Of a stretch of DNA of 64,000 bases, positions 22,572-33,318 are shown in pieces; the stretch's first letter is position 1; each line of letters begins with the position of its first letter. The notes under the pieces were generated by a model that was not told the origin of the DNA, did no database searches, and saw only the letters and a program-made list of their open reading frames with translations. A program made the translations under genes and the position numbers. Source of the stretch: Cladopsammia gracilis (taxonomy: Eukaryota > Cnidaria > Anthozoa > Scleractinia > Dendrophylliidae); contig JAJGOT010001032.1 in assembly GCA_022457155.1 (NCBI GenBank), positions 1-64,000 on the forward strand, in the 5' to 3' direction.

Positions 22572-24178
22572 ATGTTTTCAACGACAGTCTCCGTTATTGT
22601 TGCTGTTTCTTTCATTTCCTTCGTGAGCGGGCATGCCTTAGATCGCGAAGTTGCTAATAATGCAGCACTTAAGTGTGCTGGATCAAATTGGCGTGCAGTC
22701 GTTTCTGATCCCAACAACGAGGATGAGCTGATGGAACAAACCTGCAAATGTTTAAAGGTAAGGCTTAATCTCAAGTACCTTTTGTTGGGTACGCTCTCTG
22801 TAGACAAGATGAACCAATTAAGACTCAATGTTTTTATAAGAAAGGAAGGGGTGATATATTTTCAGGTCCAGCTGAAAATGAGCTGTCTTCGACATATTTA
22901 TATTTTGTTCAAAACTTCAAAAGGAAGTTAACTGCGCGGGCACTCAGTCAATGTTTGCATTGCAGGCTGTGCAATTAAATATTCATACGTTCCACAAAAG
23001 TCATTTTCAAAAGGCACTTTCCAGTTCCAAAATTGTTTTCTTGCAGCAATTTAACAAAATGAAAAAAAGTTTAGAGAAAAATGTTAATATGCAAAAACAT
23101 TGACGTCCTCAGATCGGTGTTATGATAACACTTCTATCAATCAAATCGACTTTAATTTCATCATAAGTATATGTGGGAGCTTGTCTGACCCAACTCATGC
23201 AGTAAACTATCACCTGTTTAACGTTTATGTTGTGTCGCCAAAAGAAAATTATCCACCTTATTGAAACTTTACGAGCGTGGAGAACATAAACTTGTTATAA
23301 ATAAACTTTTTTTGTTCCCAGGCAGCTTTTAAGGTGTCAATTGTATATATATTCCTTTTTTTTTTTTTCGACTGCTTTGTACAAGTTTAAGAATCCTAGA
23401 CCAGCCACTAATTTACAACTCTTTGCAAGATGTTGAACGCAGGTCCATGATGAAACTACTTCAGTTCAGTTCAGTTCAGTTCAGGAGGTAGCCAGAGACC
23501 TGGTACCATCAACCTTCCTTTCTGTCTCACTAAACTTTTCTTTACTCGTCTACAGGAATTCGTTCAGTGCATTATAGACACAGACCCTGCTGACTACACA
23601 TCACCGGTCCCCGATATGCTCCACTTCATGCTCGCTTATGATTGGCAGCTCATGGTAATTATGAAAAGAGCAGGACTTTGTAAAGACATGCAGACCGATG
23701 AACTGAAGAAAATCATAATGGCTACAGGTATATTTTCAGGTTTTGCCCTGTCATATGGAAAATTCACGATCCCGTTTCTTTCGTTGCGATGAGTGAAATG
23801 TCACTCGATCGCTGTCATCGCTCGCTAACTCGGCTGTAAACCGTTGTTGGTAATTACCCAGTGTACTACTTTATCCAGCTGTCTCGTTTCACAAAATGGA
23901 TGTATTTATTTACTACAAATAAACGCCGCTAATAACAAAACATAACGGACAATTAAAACTATTCTTAAGTTGTTTCATATTCCCATGGATCTCGGAGCCC
24001 TTTGATTGTAGATAAGTAAGTGTCTTCTCTTGAAATTTCTTGAACTTAGTCTGAATTTCAATTTGCGAGCCTGTTGTTCCAATGTAATATTAAACAATGT
24101 ATAGGCTGTTTTACTTGTTCTATGAGTTCTCTATGCATAGATATGCAGAACAAAATACAAATATAAGGACGGTAAGTT

Positions 24179-24210
<32 letters not shown>

Positions 24211-24265
24211 AGTATATATATATAGATATATAGATATATAGATATATAGATATATAGATATATAT

Positions 24266-24358
<93 letters not shown>

Positions 24359-24363
24359 TATAT

Positions 24364-24426
<63 letters not shown>

Positions 24427-25057
24427 TAAGTATAATAAAAAAAAACGATGGGGCGAACTTCTTACTGGTCCTGACTGGTTTTAACGTTTCGGCCTTCGGC
24501 CTTCAGAAATTACAAAGAATTAAAAATTTTAAAGACTAAAAACTATGTACAATGATTAAGTTATACAAGTTGTGACTTATATACATTAAGCTACAAAAAC
24601 AAAGGAAAACGAGATTACGTAACATAACAAAAGAACTAAATAACAAGGAAAAATTTAACGCTAAAAATATACATGATGTGATAAAAACCTTAATTAATGA
24701 TTGAAACAAAGAAAACTCCCTATCGAGGGCCCCCGAATAATCATATAGGTCACTGTCGGAATGACAGGACCAGCACGTCTTACCAAGTGCTCCCGACAGA
24801 ACGTTCAAACACAAAACAACTAAAAACAAAGAATAAAACAAGGAAAAGAAAAAGACAATCCTATTATTGCAAGATACGTGCGTTAATTATTGTAGTTAAT
24901 GCGGTTTTGTGATCTAAATTCACGTCTCTTGTTAAGGCATTGCGGATTGAGCGTAAACAATTGGGTTGTCCAATAAGCCTCCCTAGTGAGCAACAATTGG
25001 TCAAGGTGAAATGTATTTTGAAATGATCTAATTTGTTCGATAAGAATAAAGCTAATT

Positions 25058-25137
<80 letters not shown>

Positions 25138-26186
25138 TAACAATTGTTTATTAAGAAAATCTAAAATTACTATCCGAGATGCAATTTTGATGTCCATTGT
25201 TCTGATTTATTCTAGGCATAATGAAAAAAGAGAACTTGCCGAATGTTGGTAAGTAATTCACTGTTTTAAGAGCATATTCCTTTGGAACCTTCGAAGGATG
25301 TGCCAGAATTGAACTGAACAATGAAAAGCAATTTTTTTATAAATTGAGCACAGATACCAACCTTGCCTAAAAAAATCTTTAGATCGTGTAAATATTAACC
25401 AAACCAAGGTAAAAAGGAAATTTATAGATTTACTATGCTAGAAACTTAAATACACATATCTTCCATCCCTGAAGTATTAGAATTTAACCGAAATTAGTCA
25501 GAAAAGAAAATCTCATCTTCTTAGATAATTCGCTTTACGAGAAAATTTAGGGATACTAAGTACCAGCTGTTTTGAGATTTCTGGGATCGTTTGGGTAACC
25601 AATATGAGCCATGAATGGTTAAAACGTTGCTTTAGGAAAGCACAGTAACGAACGCTGAGTACCCAAACGATCCCAGAAACCCAAGTGCCGAATTTTTGAA
25701 TAACAACGCACCGAAAGTGACAAGCATGGTTGACCTGTTGCCAATGGTAGAATTTGATAAATATCATCTAATTAACGGCAATCAAATAAACCAAGACAGC
25801 AAGACCAATTCTCAGACATGTAGTCCGTGCTGTAGAATCTTGGCCAGCCCCAGCTTTCCGTAGGGTATAAAAAATAATATAATAATAATAATAATAATAT
25901 TGATTTATTTTTTTTTCTGCCGACAGAGAAGGACAGCTACAAAACGTGTGTTGGAAATGCCGTGCGCAAATGCATAACACGAGATGTGACCCTGGCTAAG
26001 ATAGGGATGGAAAACAACCTTGGGACTTCGTTTTCAGATTATATTGGCTGTATTGAAGAGGCGGGTTCCAACTGTGACGCAACTATGCTGGATCATTTTA
26101 TTGCCATTCTGAAAGCGTTCCAGAAACACCTGGAGCAAAAAAGTGGGAAATTGGGAAAGATGGCTGTAAACATAGAGTACAATTAG
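22572..26186 (+). CDS. Secreted nine-cysteine protein, copy B (three exons)
   Basis: Exons are 22572-22757, 23556-23727 and 25927-26186, with the same splice phases and sites as copy A. The 205-residue product keeps the signal peptide, all nine cysteines and the three C-x7-C pairs. It differs from copy A at only a few residues (V8, N168, V200), and the 57-residue exon 2 translation is identical. Intron 2 is about 800 bp longer because of expanded AT repeats and an inserted Penelope fragment (24428-25066). A polyadenylation signal lies at 26317. The frame is intact, so it is likely functional. The protein family is unrecognised. Confidence 0.85.
24183..24427 (+). repeat. (AT)n/(GATATATA)n microsatellite in intron 2, copy B
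   Basis: About 245 bp of AT repeats are broken by regularly spaced G (AGATAT units). This is a large expansion of the 78-bp copy A tract. It forms one flank of the Penelope fragment. Confidence 0.9.
24428..25066 (-). mobile_element. 5'-truncated Penelope-like element with hammerhead-like core
   Basis: The insertion sits inside the AT repeat and is absent from A and C. On the minus strand a frame ending at 24883 carries the REAYW...[14 protein letters not shown] tail typical of the GIY-YIG endonuclease end of Penelope-like polyproteins. About 380 bp further on, CTGAAGGCC-GAA-GGCC-GAAAC (24486-24506) resembles a hammerhead core, with a substitution in the CUGANGA box. AT-repeat flanks are common for Penelope insertions. 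Only the last part of the element is present. Confidence 0.75.
24883..25048 (-). pseudogene. C-terminal fragment of Penelope polyprotein (GIY-YIG tail)
   Basis: The open frame reads [16 protein letters not shown], then [19 protein letters not shown], and stops at 24883. Family knowledge: in Penelope-like elements this stretch follows the GIY-YIG nuclease core. The reverse transcriptase and the nuclease catalytic motifs are missing, so it cannot be active. Confidence 0.7.
25064..25137 (+). repeat. (AT)n microsatellite, right flank of the Penelope fragment
   Basis: About 70 bp of pure AT, the other half of the repeat split by the insertion. Confidence 0.95.
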
Positions 26187-26316
26187 TGAAGCACTATGAT
26201 AATCGTGTCTTTACATTAATCTGATATTAGTTAAAATAGTGGTTAAAGCAACATAAGAGACGGTGATCGCGCTCATTAAACTTGTGTAAGTAAACATGAG
26301 GAAAAGTTAAACTAAA

Positions 26317-26322
26317 AATAAA
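26317..26322 (+). terminator. Polyadenylation signal AATAAA, copy B
   Basis: It lies 131 bp after the stop codon, at the same position as in copy A. Confidence 0.6.
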
Positions 26323-26574
26323 GTGACTCTCGAATTACACTTGTATAAAAGATTAAAGGGACACTGTCCCGTCTGGTATATCGTCATTTCACGATTGTGG
26401 TCGGGAGCTTGCTTAAAGCTTGCTTTATTATCTTGAAATGGGAAGGAAAAGTCGCGAGAAGTGATGAAAGCAGTTACAGTTATTTTCAAATTGCAGTGAA
26501 GCAATCGATGACCCTTCAGAATCCCCTTTCAGTATTAGGGACAAATACTATGATGTGGCTTTTGTCAACATAAT

Positions 26575-28095
26575 AGAGATGTTTCACATAACTCCAACTA
26601 GAGCCACTTTGGTGCAAAGTTCACTAAATATGTAAAATACGCGGTTTGTTTTCCAATGGGTAACTTTTCCTTAATATTTGCGGCACGCACGAATAGAAGC
26701 ATCAAATAAAACACGAATTGTGTGACAAAAAGCATTTTATTTTCATCGTTTTAGTTTACAAATACTATCAACTGTCGCTACTGTCGCTATCGAATTTATC
26801 TAGTATGCGTTCTATCTTACTCATCATTTTCACTGCCTTAATTGCCACACATCTTCGTGTGCGCCTTGTGGGCCTCCTCTGATGTCCGCTGTCGCTTCCT
26901 GGAGCGCTTTTTCTTAGGTTTGTCCTGTTTTAGCTCAGGCGGTGCGGGGTTGGCTTCCCCTGGGAGATCAGCATCGGCATCGGTGTCTGAACTATCTTCG
27001 TCAAGACATGCTGCCTGGCTAAATTTCGCGGATTTTCGCTCTTCTGGTGAGCACTTCTTTGCGTATCGCATCCTGTTATCCACAATAGTCTGTGACATCG
27101 CCGTCTCGCTTGTACTTGTCGTGGCAGTCAGCTGTTTAGCTTTTTGGAGGTTTTGGGAAACAATTCGTCTAATCCTTTTCATCGATGATTCTCTTGGGGT
27201 AGAACAATAGTATTCCCTGATGCTTTCGTTCTTCAGAAAATTTCCAGCCAAGGGTTGACTTAAGCGTTCCTTTATTGCTGTTAAAATGTCATCCCAGCCC
27301 GAGTTTTCGCTGTAGGCTTCTAGGACTATCTTTTGCTCAACTTCGGTTATCTGGTAGCGACGCTTTTTGGTTTTCTTAGCCTTTGGCTCTATTGATATTT
27401 CTGCACAAAAAAAAAAATAAAATAAAATGAAATTAGAAAGACAAAATTAGCAAAAAAATTCCTGAGATATGTTTTAGGGTCGTAACTGACCAATGCCTAC
27501 CTTGTGTTTCAGGCAGTTCGTCGTCCTCATCAAATGGCCTCCAAAATGAAGTCATTTCTGCGAACTGAGGAAGATCATCGAATTTTAAGCGCTGTCTTTT
27601 ATAGCTCTTTTCAGCACAAATATATTTTACATCACGTCCCTAGGGTTTCATTATTGGTTTGCAATTTACCCTCCTTTCAGACAAGTCAGAGATAGTAGAG
27701 AATAGACGACTTAAGTCTTTAAAAAATAATGTCTACGTATGTGAGATGCCGTTGAGTTTTCAAAAAAAAATTCACGGGAAAATTGGGAAAATGTCGGCAT
27801 CTTACAGCGTTTGCAAAAATGAAGTGCAGTTTCCGTCTCCTTAAAGTATCTTTTGAAGCCCAGGGCAGCCCAGGTTTTATTTTAACTTCTTCAACAAATT
27901 GACTGGCTTTTTAAAAAAATCGCGCCGCACCGCCCCATAAATGCCGCGTGGCTGCATAGGGATTAACAGACAAAGAAAACAAAAAGCTTATACCCGTGCG
28001 TCGAAAAGATCATTTACATATTTTGTGGCTATTTCTACTAAAAAAAAAATTGTGACTCATTAGCATATGGTGTTGGAGTTATGCGAAACATCTCT
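26575..28095 (-). mobile_element. 1.5-kb DNA transposon with TIR AGAGATGTTTC and AAT target duplication
   Basis: Units A and C give the empty site (CAACATAATTAGGC). Here AAT is repeated on both sides (26572-26574, 28096-28098) of an insert whose ends are AGAGATGTTTC.CATAACTCCA and its inverse, about 22 bp long. The insert holds one two-exon gene on the minus strand and no recognisable transposase. The 3-bp duplication is compatible with Harbinger- or Academ-like elements, but neither is demonstrated. Confidence 0.8.
26838..27555 (-). CDS. Uncharacterised basic/acidic protein of the AGAGATGTTTC element
   Basis: Two exons join in frame. Exon 1 is 27501-27555 from the first Met (open further upstream to a stop near 27635), with a GTAGGC donor. 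Exon 2 is 26838-27400, after acceptor TTTGTGCAG. The intron is 100 bp. The 205-residue product has an N-terminal region MTSFWRPFDEDDELPETQ, a predicted helical stretch (RRYQITEVEQKIVLEAY) that could be a small DNA-binding fold, a basic helical stretch (SSMKRIRRIVSQNLQKAK), an SPEERKSAKFS segment, an Asp-rich patch (DEDSSDTDADAD) and a Lys/Arg-rich tail (KPKKKRSRKRQR) resembling a nuclear localisation signal. It may be the accessory DNA-binding protein of a transposon whose transposase is missing. I do not recognise the family. Confidence 0.5.
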
Positions 28096-28461
28096 AATTA
28101 GGCTTTTATAAAAAAAAAAAATAGCAAAGAAATATAAACCAAAGAGAAACATGATGGCTAAAAAGAATGACAATTTCGATTACTTGGCAAGCGGTTAAGA
28201 AATCAAATTTGATGAACGGTAAGCCACTTTCATCCTTGCATTCCTGGCCACGATAGTTCGAAAGGTGAATAGTTATAGAACGCTGGATTTAAGCCCTCAA
28301 ACTGCCTTTCCCTCATTGGCTTTGCTTGATCAACACGTCAATACCGATATCTGTGTTTTCTAAAATCTTTAAAAGAAAAATCAAACTAAGTTAGAAATGT
28401 TTCTTGTCACCGGACTAACTTTGAAGACAACCTAATTTGCATAATATTCACCACATTTTCC

Positions 28462-28929
28462 CCAAAGGAACCGAAGATCGGGACTTAATAATTAGCTAGT
28501 TATAGCTATTAAACAATTCAATGCGTTTATTTGTGTGTTCTCTACTGTATTTATGACGAAACATCGTGAAATATAAATAAAAGAAGCGCCTATATTTAAC
28601 GCACTCTGAATTGTCCAACAACCTAATTTGCATAATGCGCGTTTTATATTCGCAAAAGCACGAAAAGATTAATGTCGCTGTGGAAAAAGAAGACAAAAAA
28701 AGCGAATATTTTTTTATATTTCTATGCTAACATTTTTTAGCAGAATTCAATAGAAATTTAAAGCGTTTCGGTCTGGACTTGGGAAAAGACAGCGAAGACA
28801 GGGTACTTCCGCATGTTCTCAAAAAGCGATTAAATGTGTACTAATGTATTAATTTTCTTGAGTCTCCAATTAAAAACTTATCCAAATTAACTTGCCTTTC
28901 ACACCTTTGAAGGAACACTGAACTTAGAA
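28462..28929. other. Single-copy spacer right of unit B
   Basis: AT-rich sequence outside the duplication. I see nothing recognisable in it. Confidence 0.5.
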
Positions 28930-29380
28930 ATAATGGCACGCAGTCAATTTGCATCCACGATTGGCATCCCTCGCAAAGGACCGAAGGGTTGTTTTCGTCA
29001 TCAGTTGGTACTATTACACTCAGATATTACAGACGTCATCCTCGCGATCATTTGCCAAACTCTCTCGCCATGTCTTTCCCCTATTTCCTCGAGCCTTGCT
29101 CTTCGTCGAGTTCCTCGTTCTCTTACTTCCAGGTTTTTCTTGATCTTTCTTCTTTCTGTCAGCTATTTCCTTTTTCCTTTGCTCTTTTCTTAATATTTCT
29201 CTTCTAGTTCCTTACCTCTCTCTTCCTTTTTCTTTTCCATTTCCTGGAACATTTTTTGCTTTTCCGCTAGCTGCGTAGCTTTCTTCAGCTTTTCATCCAG
29301 GAGAATTTTCATCGACTCTGGCCCGCTAACAAAATTGGGGATTCTTCGTTTAGCATTATTACGTTTAGCAGGACCATTAA

Positions 29381-31551
29381 GGACGGTGCCACCTATTGTT
29401 ATTGCGCATACGTTCTGCGCATGCATTGCGCGATAGCCACGCGAGACACTGGTTATTTTTTAAACGCGAACGCGGGTGGTAAAGACTAAGTTCCGCCCAC
29501 TTTTCATGTCAACTGTCAACTCCCTGGATCAGTTTCTAAACTTTATATTTAATACAAGATAAATAGAGTTCTCAAAAATCTATAAAAATGTGTTTATAGA
29601 CCTTCTGCAGCCTAAAAGTGCTAAATTCTTTCTCTATTTTGCAAACAACATGGCCTCGGTAATGAAACTATTTTGAGCTAATTGGCGATGCTGCCTCGAT
29701 CAGCAGAACGCGTACGTTTTGCCTTTCTTTACGAATATTGTTTACATTGGCTCCTTTACACCATTCAAAATTTCAACAAAACTTAAAGTCAAACCAGACT
29801 AGCGTTTTTTATACATAAAACAAGCATCCTCAAGGTATAAAATCCAAGGAAAGGCTGGCATGTTGTTATTTCAATTGACTGCAAGTTTTTGTTTGGCGGC
29901 CAAACTCGCGTTGTTTGAATTTTTTGTTTATCTGCAAAAATCTTTTGCCGGTGGCCATTTTTGCGAATAAAAAAAGTATATAACAAAAGCAGAAAAACAA
30001 TTGCTCCTGACCAGTTAAATCAAACAAACGTCGAAAAGATGAGATGAGCAAAGCGTTTCGAAAAAAACGTTTTTGACAATTGATGAAGATATATTTAAAA
30101 AACAAGGCTGAAGCCAGCAACTAAAGAAAACTGGCCGCTCCAAAGCCGGGGAAGCATCCGACCAAAGTCTTCCCTCGGCTGGATTGCTGGCAAGCATGGT
30201 TTTTGGTGTAATCTTTCGTAAACACATTTGTGCATTTAGGTTCAATTGATTTCCTTTATTCTCTATTATAGGCAAGTGATGTTTTTCGAAGTCGCATCGT
30301 GTCAGTTCTTAACTTCTTTGCATTAGAGCAAATTTTGATAGGCGAAACACTTGCCATGATAAACTGAAAAGAAATCGTATCTTTTTAGATCAAATAAAGC
30401 CGTAGACTTAGGCAAAAAAAGGTGTTTTATTATTTCACGATTTTTTTGACATTAAAGTGTAAACTCTTTTAAAGTTATCAGAGAATCCATGAAAACTACA
30501 GGAGCTTCACAAGAAAATAAACACGCGGCCAAATGAAATTACAAAACTCAAGCACTTTTCAACAAATATTTCTTAAATTTTGACTCCAAATAACCGTTAA
30601 AAGACTAACCTGCCAATCTAGAGTTTTTCGGCAGCCGACCAGTCACCTCGATATAGCACTGATGTTTTCAAGTTGGTAATGGATCGGAAGAAGATGCACA
30701 CAATGTAAAGTTCTTGTGCTCGAAGGAACATAATAAATCCGTAGATCCACTGCAGATCAATGGAAGTAAACCGATTTTGCCTTTTTACTCCTTTACTGTG
30801 CTGTTTGACCTTGAAATCCCCGAAAAATGTTTCTCAAAAGAGCACCTTCATCTACAAATAGAATTCCTTTGAATTCTACAATGTTTGTCAGGTTTGTCTT
30901 TTTATCGTGCCTAAAAGTTTTTTTAAGTTTTGAACGGTAAGCCGTCGAGTGGAAATCCCAGCATGCTCCCGAAAAAGACACGCACAATATTCAACTTACT
31001 AGGGAGGGCATAGAAAAAAATGTCGCGAACCCCGAAAGTGATTCCGTAAAAGTTGAAAATATCTAAATATAACTTGTAAAAACGCGTGGTGACCCCTACT
31101 TTTTATCTTATTAAATGGAAGTGGTAAGCATATTAAGCACCGCATTAATTTTTTGTTGTGGGCAAACGTTATTAAGACCGTATTTTTGGCGAACGTGGGA
31201 AAGCTGTCAGGGCCGATAATGGCTTCGTTGTGATGATTTTGTAACTTAAAACACATAAACAGTAGTTGTCATGTTATCATTTGTTATGTGTTTTAGAGAT
31301 TTTTAGAATTATTGTTGCTTTTGTGTATGTAAAGGCGAATTCTAAGGAAATCCGCGAAGAAAGATCTATTTTTCCTTTTTTCGAAAAAATGCTGATGTCA
31401 GCATTTTTTCTAGATTAAAGCTTAGATATCTCCGAAAATTGCGTGGTTACCCCCAATTTTCTCTTTAGATTCCAATAGCCCCTGCTGAGATCTCCTTTTC
31501 CCGCATAGTCAAAAACCTGGCAAAATACCTTGCCATTAGGTGGCACCGTCC
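29381..31551. mobile_element. 2.17-kb TTAA-flanked element, TIR GGACGGTGCCACCTA
   Basis: TTAA occurs on both sides (29377-29380, 31552-31555) of perfect 15-bp inverted ends GGACGGTGCCACCTA. The insertion interrupts the pogo-type pseudogene. I find no transposase inside. A strong hairpin (AAAAAATGCTGA and its inverse) lies at 31385-31411. TTAA targeting is known for piggyBac, Kolobok and Sola3. The non-CCC terminus argues against typical piggyBac. Confidence 0.75.
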
Positions 31552-31669
31552 TTAACTTCTAAGGTGGGACATGTTAAAATCTTTCGAAGTACCGTAGCGG
31601 AGGAGTTGATCTGACCTAAATATGGCTCTGCACTTGCTCTTTGTTGTACACCTTCTGCAGTGGCTGCAC

Positions 31670-31945
31670 TTGTTGAAGGTGCTACACTTGTGTCCGGCTC
31701 TTGTTAAAGGCGCTACACATGTTAAAGGCGCTGCACTTGTTGAAGGCGCTACACTTGTTAAAGGCGCTACACTTGTTGAAGACGTTATACTTGCTGAAGG
31801 CACTACACTTGCCGAAGACTCTACACCTGACGAAGACGCTACAGTTATTAAAGGAGCTGAACGTGCTGAAGAGGCTGCACTTGTTGAAGGCGCTGGAGGT
31901 GTTGTAGGTGCTACACTTGTTGAAGGTGCTACACTTGTTGAAGAC
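31670..31945 (-). repeat. 18-bp coding minisatellite in the transposase pseudogene
   Basis: About 15 imperfect copies of an 18-bp unit (plus-strand GCTACACTTGTTGAAGGC) encode six-residue repeats of the type TSVAPS on the minus strand. Substitutions mostly keep the frame, so expansion probably happened while the frame was open. Confidence 0.8.
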
Positions 31946-33318
31946 GTTGCTGTTGCTGTTGCTGTTGATTTTCCTCTGTTTTGGACTTCACTTATGAGCA
32001 GTACAGTTTCTTCCAAGCAGAGAAGGTTGGACTTCCTTCAATATCATAGCTTTGTGCCATTTCTCGCCTGTATTTCGTCGTAAAAGGTGTTGCTAACGCT
32101 GCCTCTAGAGCTTCAAAAGCTTGAACCGCACCCGATGAGCTTCCACTAGTGGACACTGGCGGGAGAGCTGTCTCGGAAGAGAACGGCGTGGTACAAACCA
32201 GTTAATCATTCGATATTTGGTTTCGGTTCAAACGATAAATTATCGATTTGCGAAAAGCGCTGACTAGGATTAAGGGGCTCATAACTTCTTCCCACGATGC
32301 TTTGAACACAAAAGTTCTTTTTATTGATTTCTGTATTTGGGTTCCTTTGAGCAAAGTTTCGTACTTCTTTGTACCAACTCTTCTTCATTGGACCGAAAAG
32401 ACCGACATCAGCGGGCTGGACGAGATGAGTCGCATTTTGTAGAAGTGAATATAGATATATTCCATTCTTCTCTGCCAATTGGAATAACTCCAGATTAAGA
32501 TGAGAATCATGACCGTCAATAAGTAGGACAACAGGCCTTTCTGGAGGCAAATTTGGCACAAAGTGATTTGCAAACCACATGTAAAACGTTTGTGTGTCCA
32601 TATAACCAGAATCCGTCATTGAAAAGACACTGTCCTCGATGCCTCCTTCCAGCAGATTGTAAGTTGCGGGAATGCGCTTACTTGAAAAAGAAAATATGGG
32701 GGAATCCACTGGCCGCAAGCGTTAAAACAAGGTAACAAATTAAGTTACATGTTCTCGGTTTCCTGGAAGGATGCGATACGGTGCTTGTTTCCTGTCAGAA
32801 GGGCCAATAATGTTCCCAGGTCGGCCTCCCATATCGAAACCGGTTTCATCACAGTTCAAAATTTGTGATGGTTAATTAAAATATTTTTTCCGACCAAAAA
32901 TGCTTCGAATCTATCAAACCAGGCGTCTACATCCTCTTTAGAGATCTTAGCCTCTTTCTTCTTAAGTGTGTGGGCCTTTCGTAATTTCACTTGTGGTTTT
33001 CGCTAAACTAAAGAGCGAAACCATTTGTTCCCAGGTTTATTGTCTCGAAAAGGTGTCGCCCTTCCGTCTTTTTCAATGAACATTTTGATCGCGTTGAATA
33101 ATGAATCTTTAGATACACCAAAACCCCGATTTGCCAATTCAATCAGCCAATCAACGAATTTGCTCTCTTCCTGGTTAGTCAAAAATGGAGGTGGTCCAAT
33201 CCTCTGCGTCTGCCAATCTGAACTCGACCACTTAAGCGGTCCTGAACAGTTGTTCTTTAAGCCACCACTTTTTAGCTGCTTTTCGAATGCTTAGTCCTCC
33301 CACCCTAACATCGTTCAT

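Larger units (their letters stand above)
13572..28461 (+). repeat. Segmental duplication, unit B
   Basis: Unit B lies in tandem with unit A. The join at 13569-13572 puts the shared right edge (CCACATTTTCC) directly against the GAGTCAATTTGGACGG element that starts the unit. It carries four insertions not seen in A or C: 15727-15860, 16746-18016, 24428-25066 and 26575-28095. Removing them leaves about 11.3 kb. The recombinase element is deleted and inverted relative to unit A. Confidence 0.9.
28930..33318 (-). pseudogene. Broken pogo/Jerky-type transposase gene
   Basis: Minus-strand pieces, in order, match a pogo/Tigger/Jerky transposase. An N-terminal helix-turn-helix start (LSIRKAAKKW) lies near 33290, followed by KFVDWLIELANRGFGVSKD and a DNA-binding stretch to about 32880. 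NCDETGFDMGG near 32850 (first catalytic Asp) is off-frame from its neighbours. DDE blocks VVLLIDGHDSH and QPADVGLFGPMKKSW lie in the open frame 32206-32718. A Ser/Thr/Ala/Val/Pro repeat region spans 31552-32016. After a 2.17-kb insertion the C-terminal KRRIPNFVSGPESMK and a Lys/Glu coiled coil lie at 29190-29370. A cysteine-containing tail (LCEGCQSWMQIDC) near 28950 may be a worn zinc finger. Several stops and frameshifts plus the insertion make it inactive. Confidence 0.8.

Noticed and set aside
22412..22828. 138-codon minus-strand frame over exon 1 of copy B
   Set aside because: Antisense shadow of the signal-peptide exon. The equivalents in copies A and C have different lengths.
26842..27210. 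122-codon plus-strand frame
   Set aside because: It is antisense to the two-exon gene of the AGAGATGTTTC element, without motifs of its own.
31622..32083. 153-codon plus-strand frame with ATLVEGATLVKGA repeats
   Set aside because: It is the complementary-strand reading of the 18-bp minisatellite in the transposase pseudogene.
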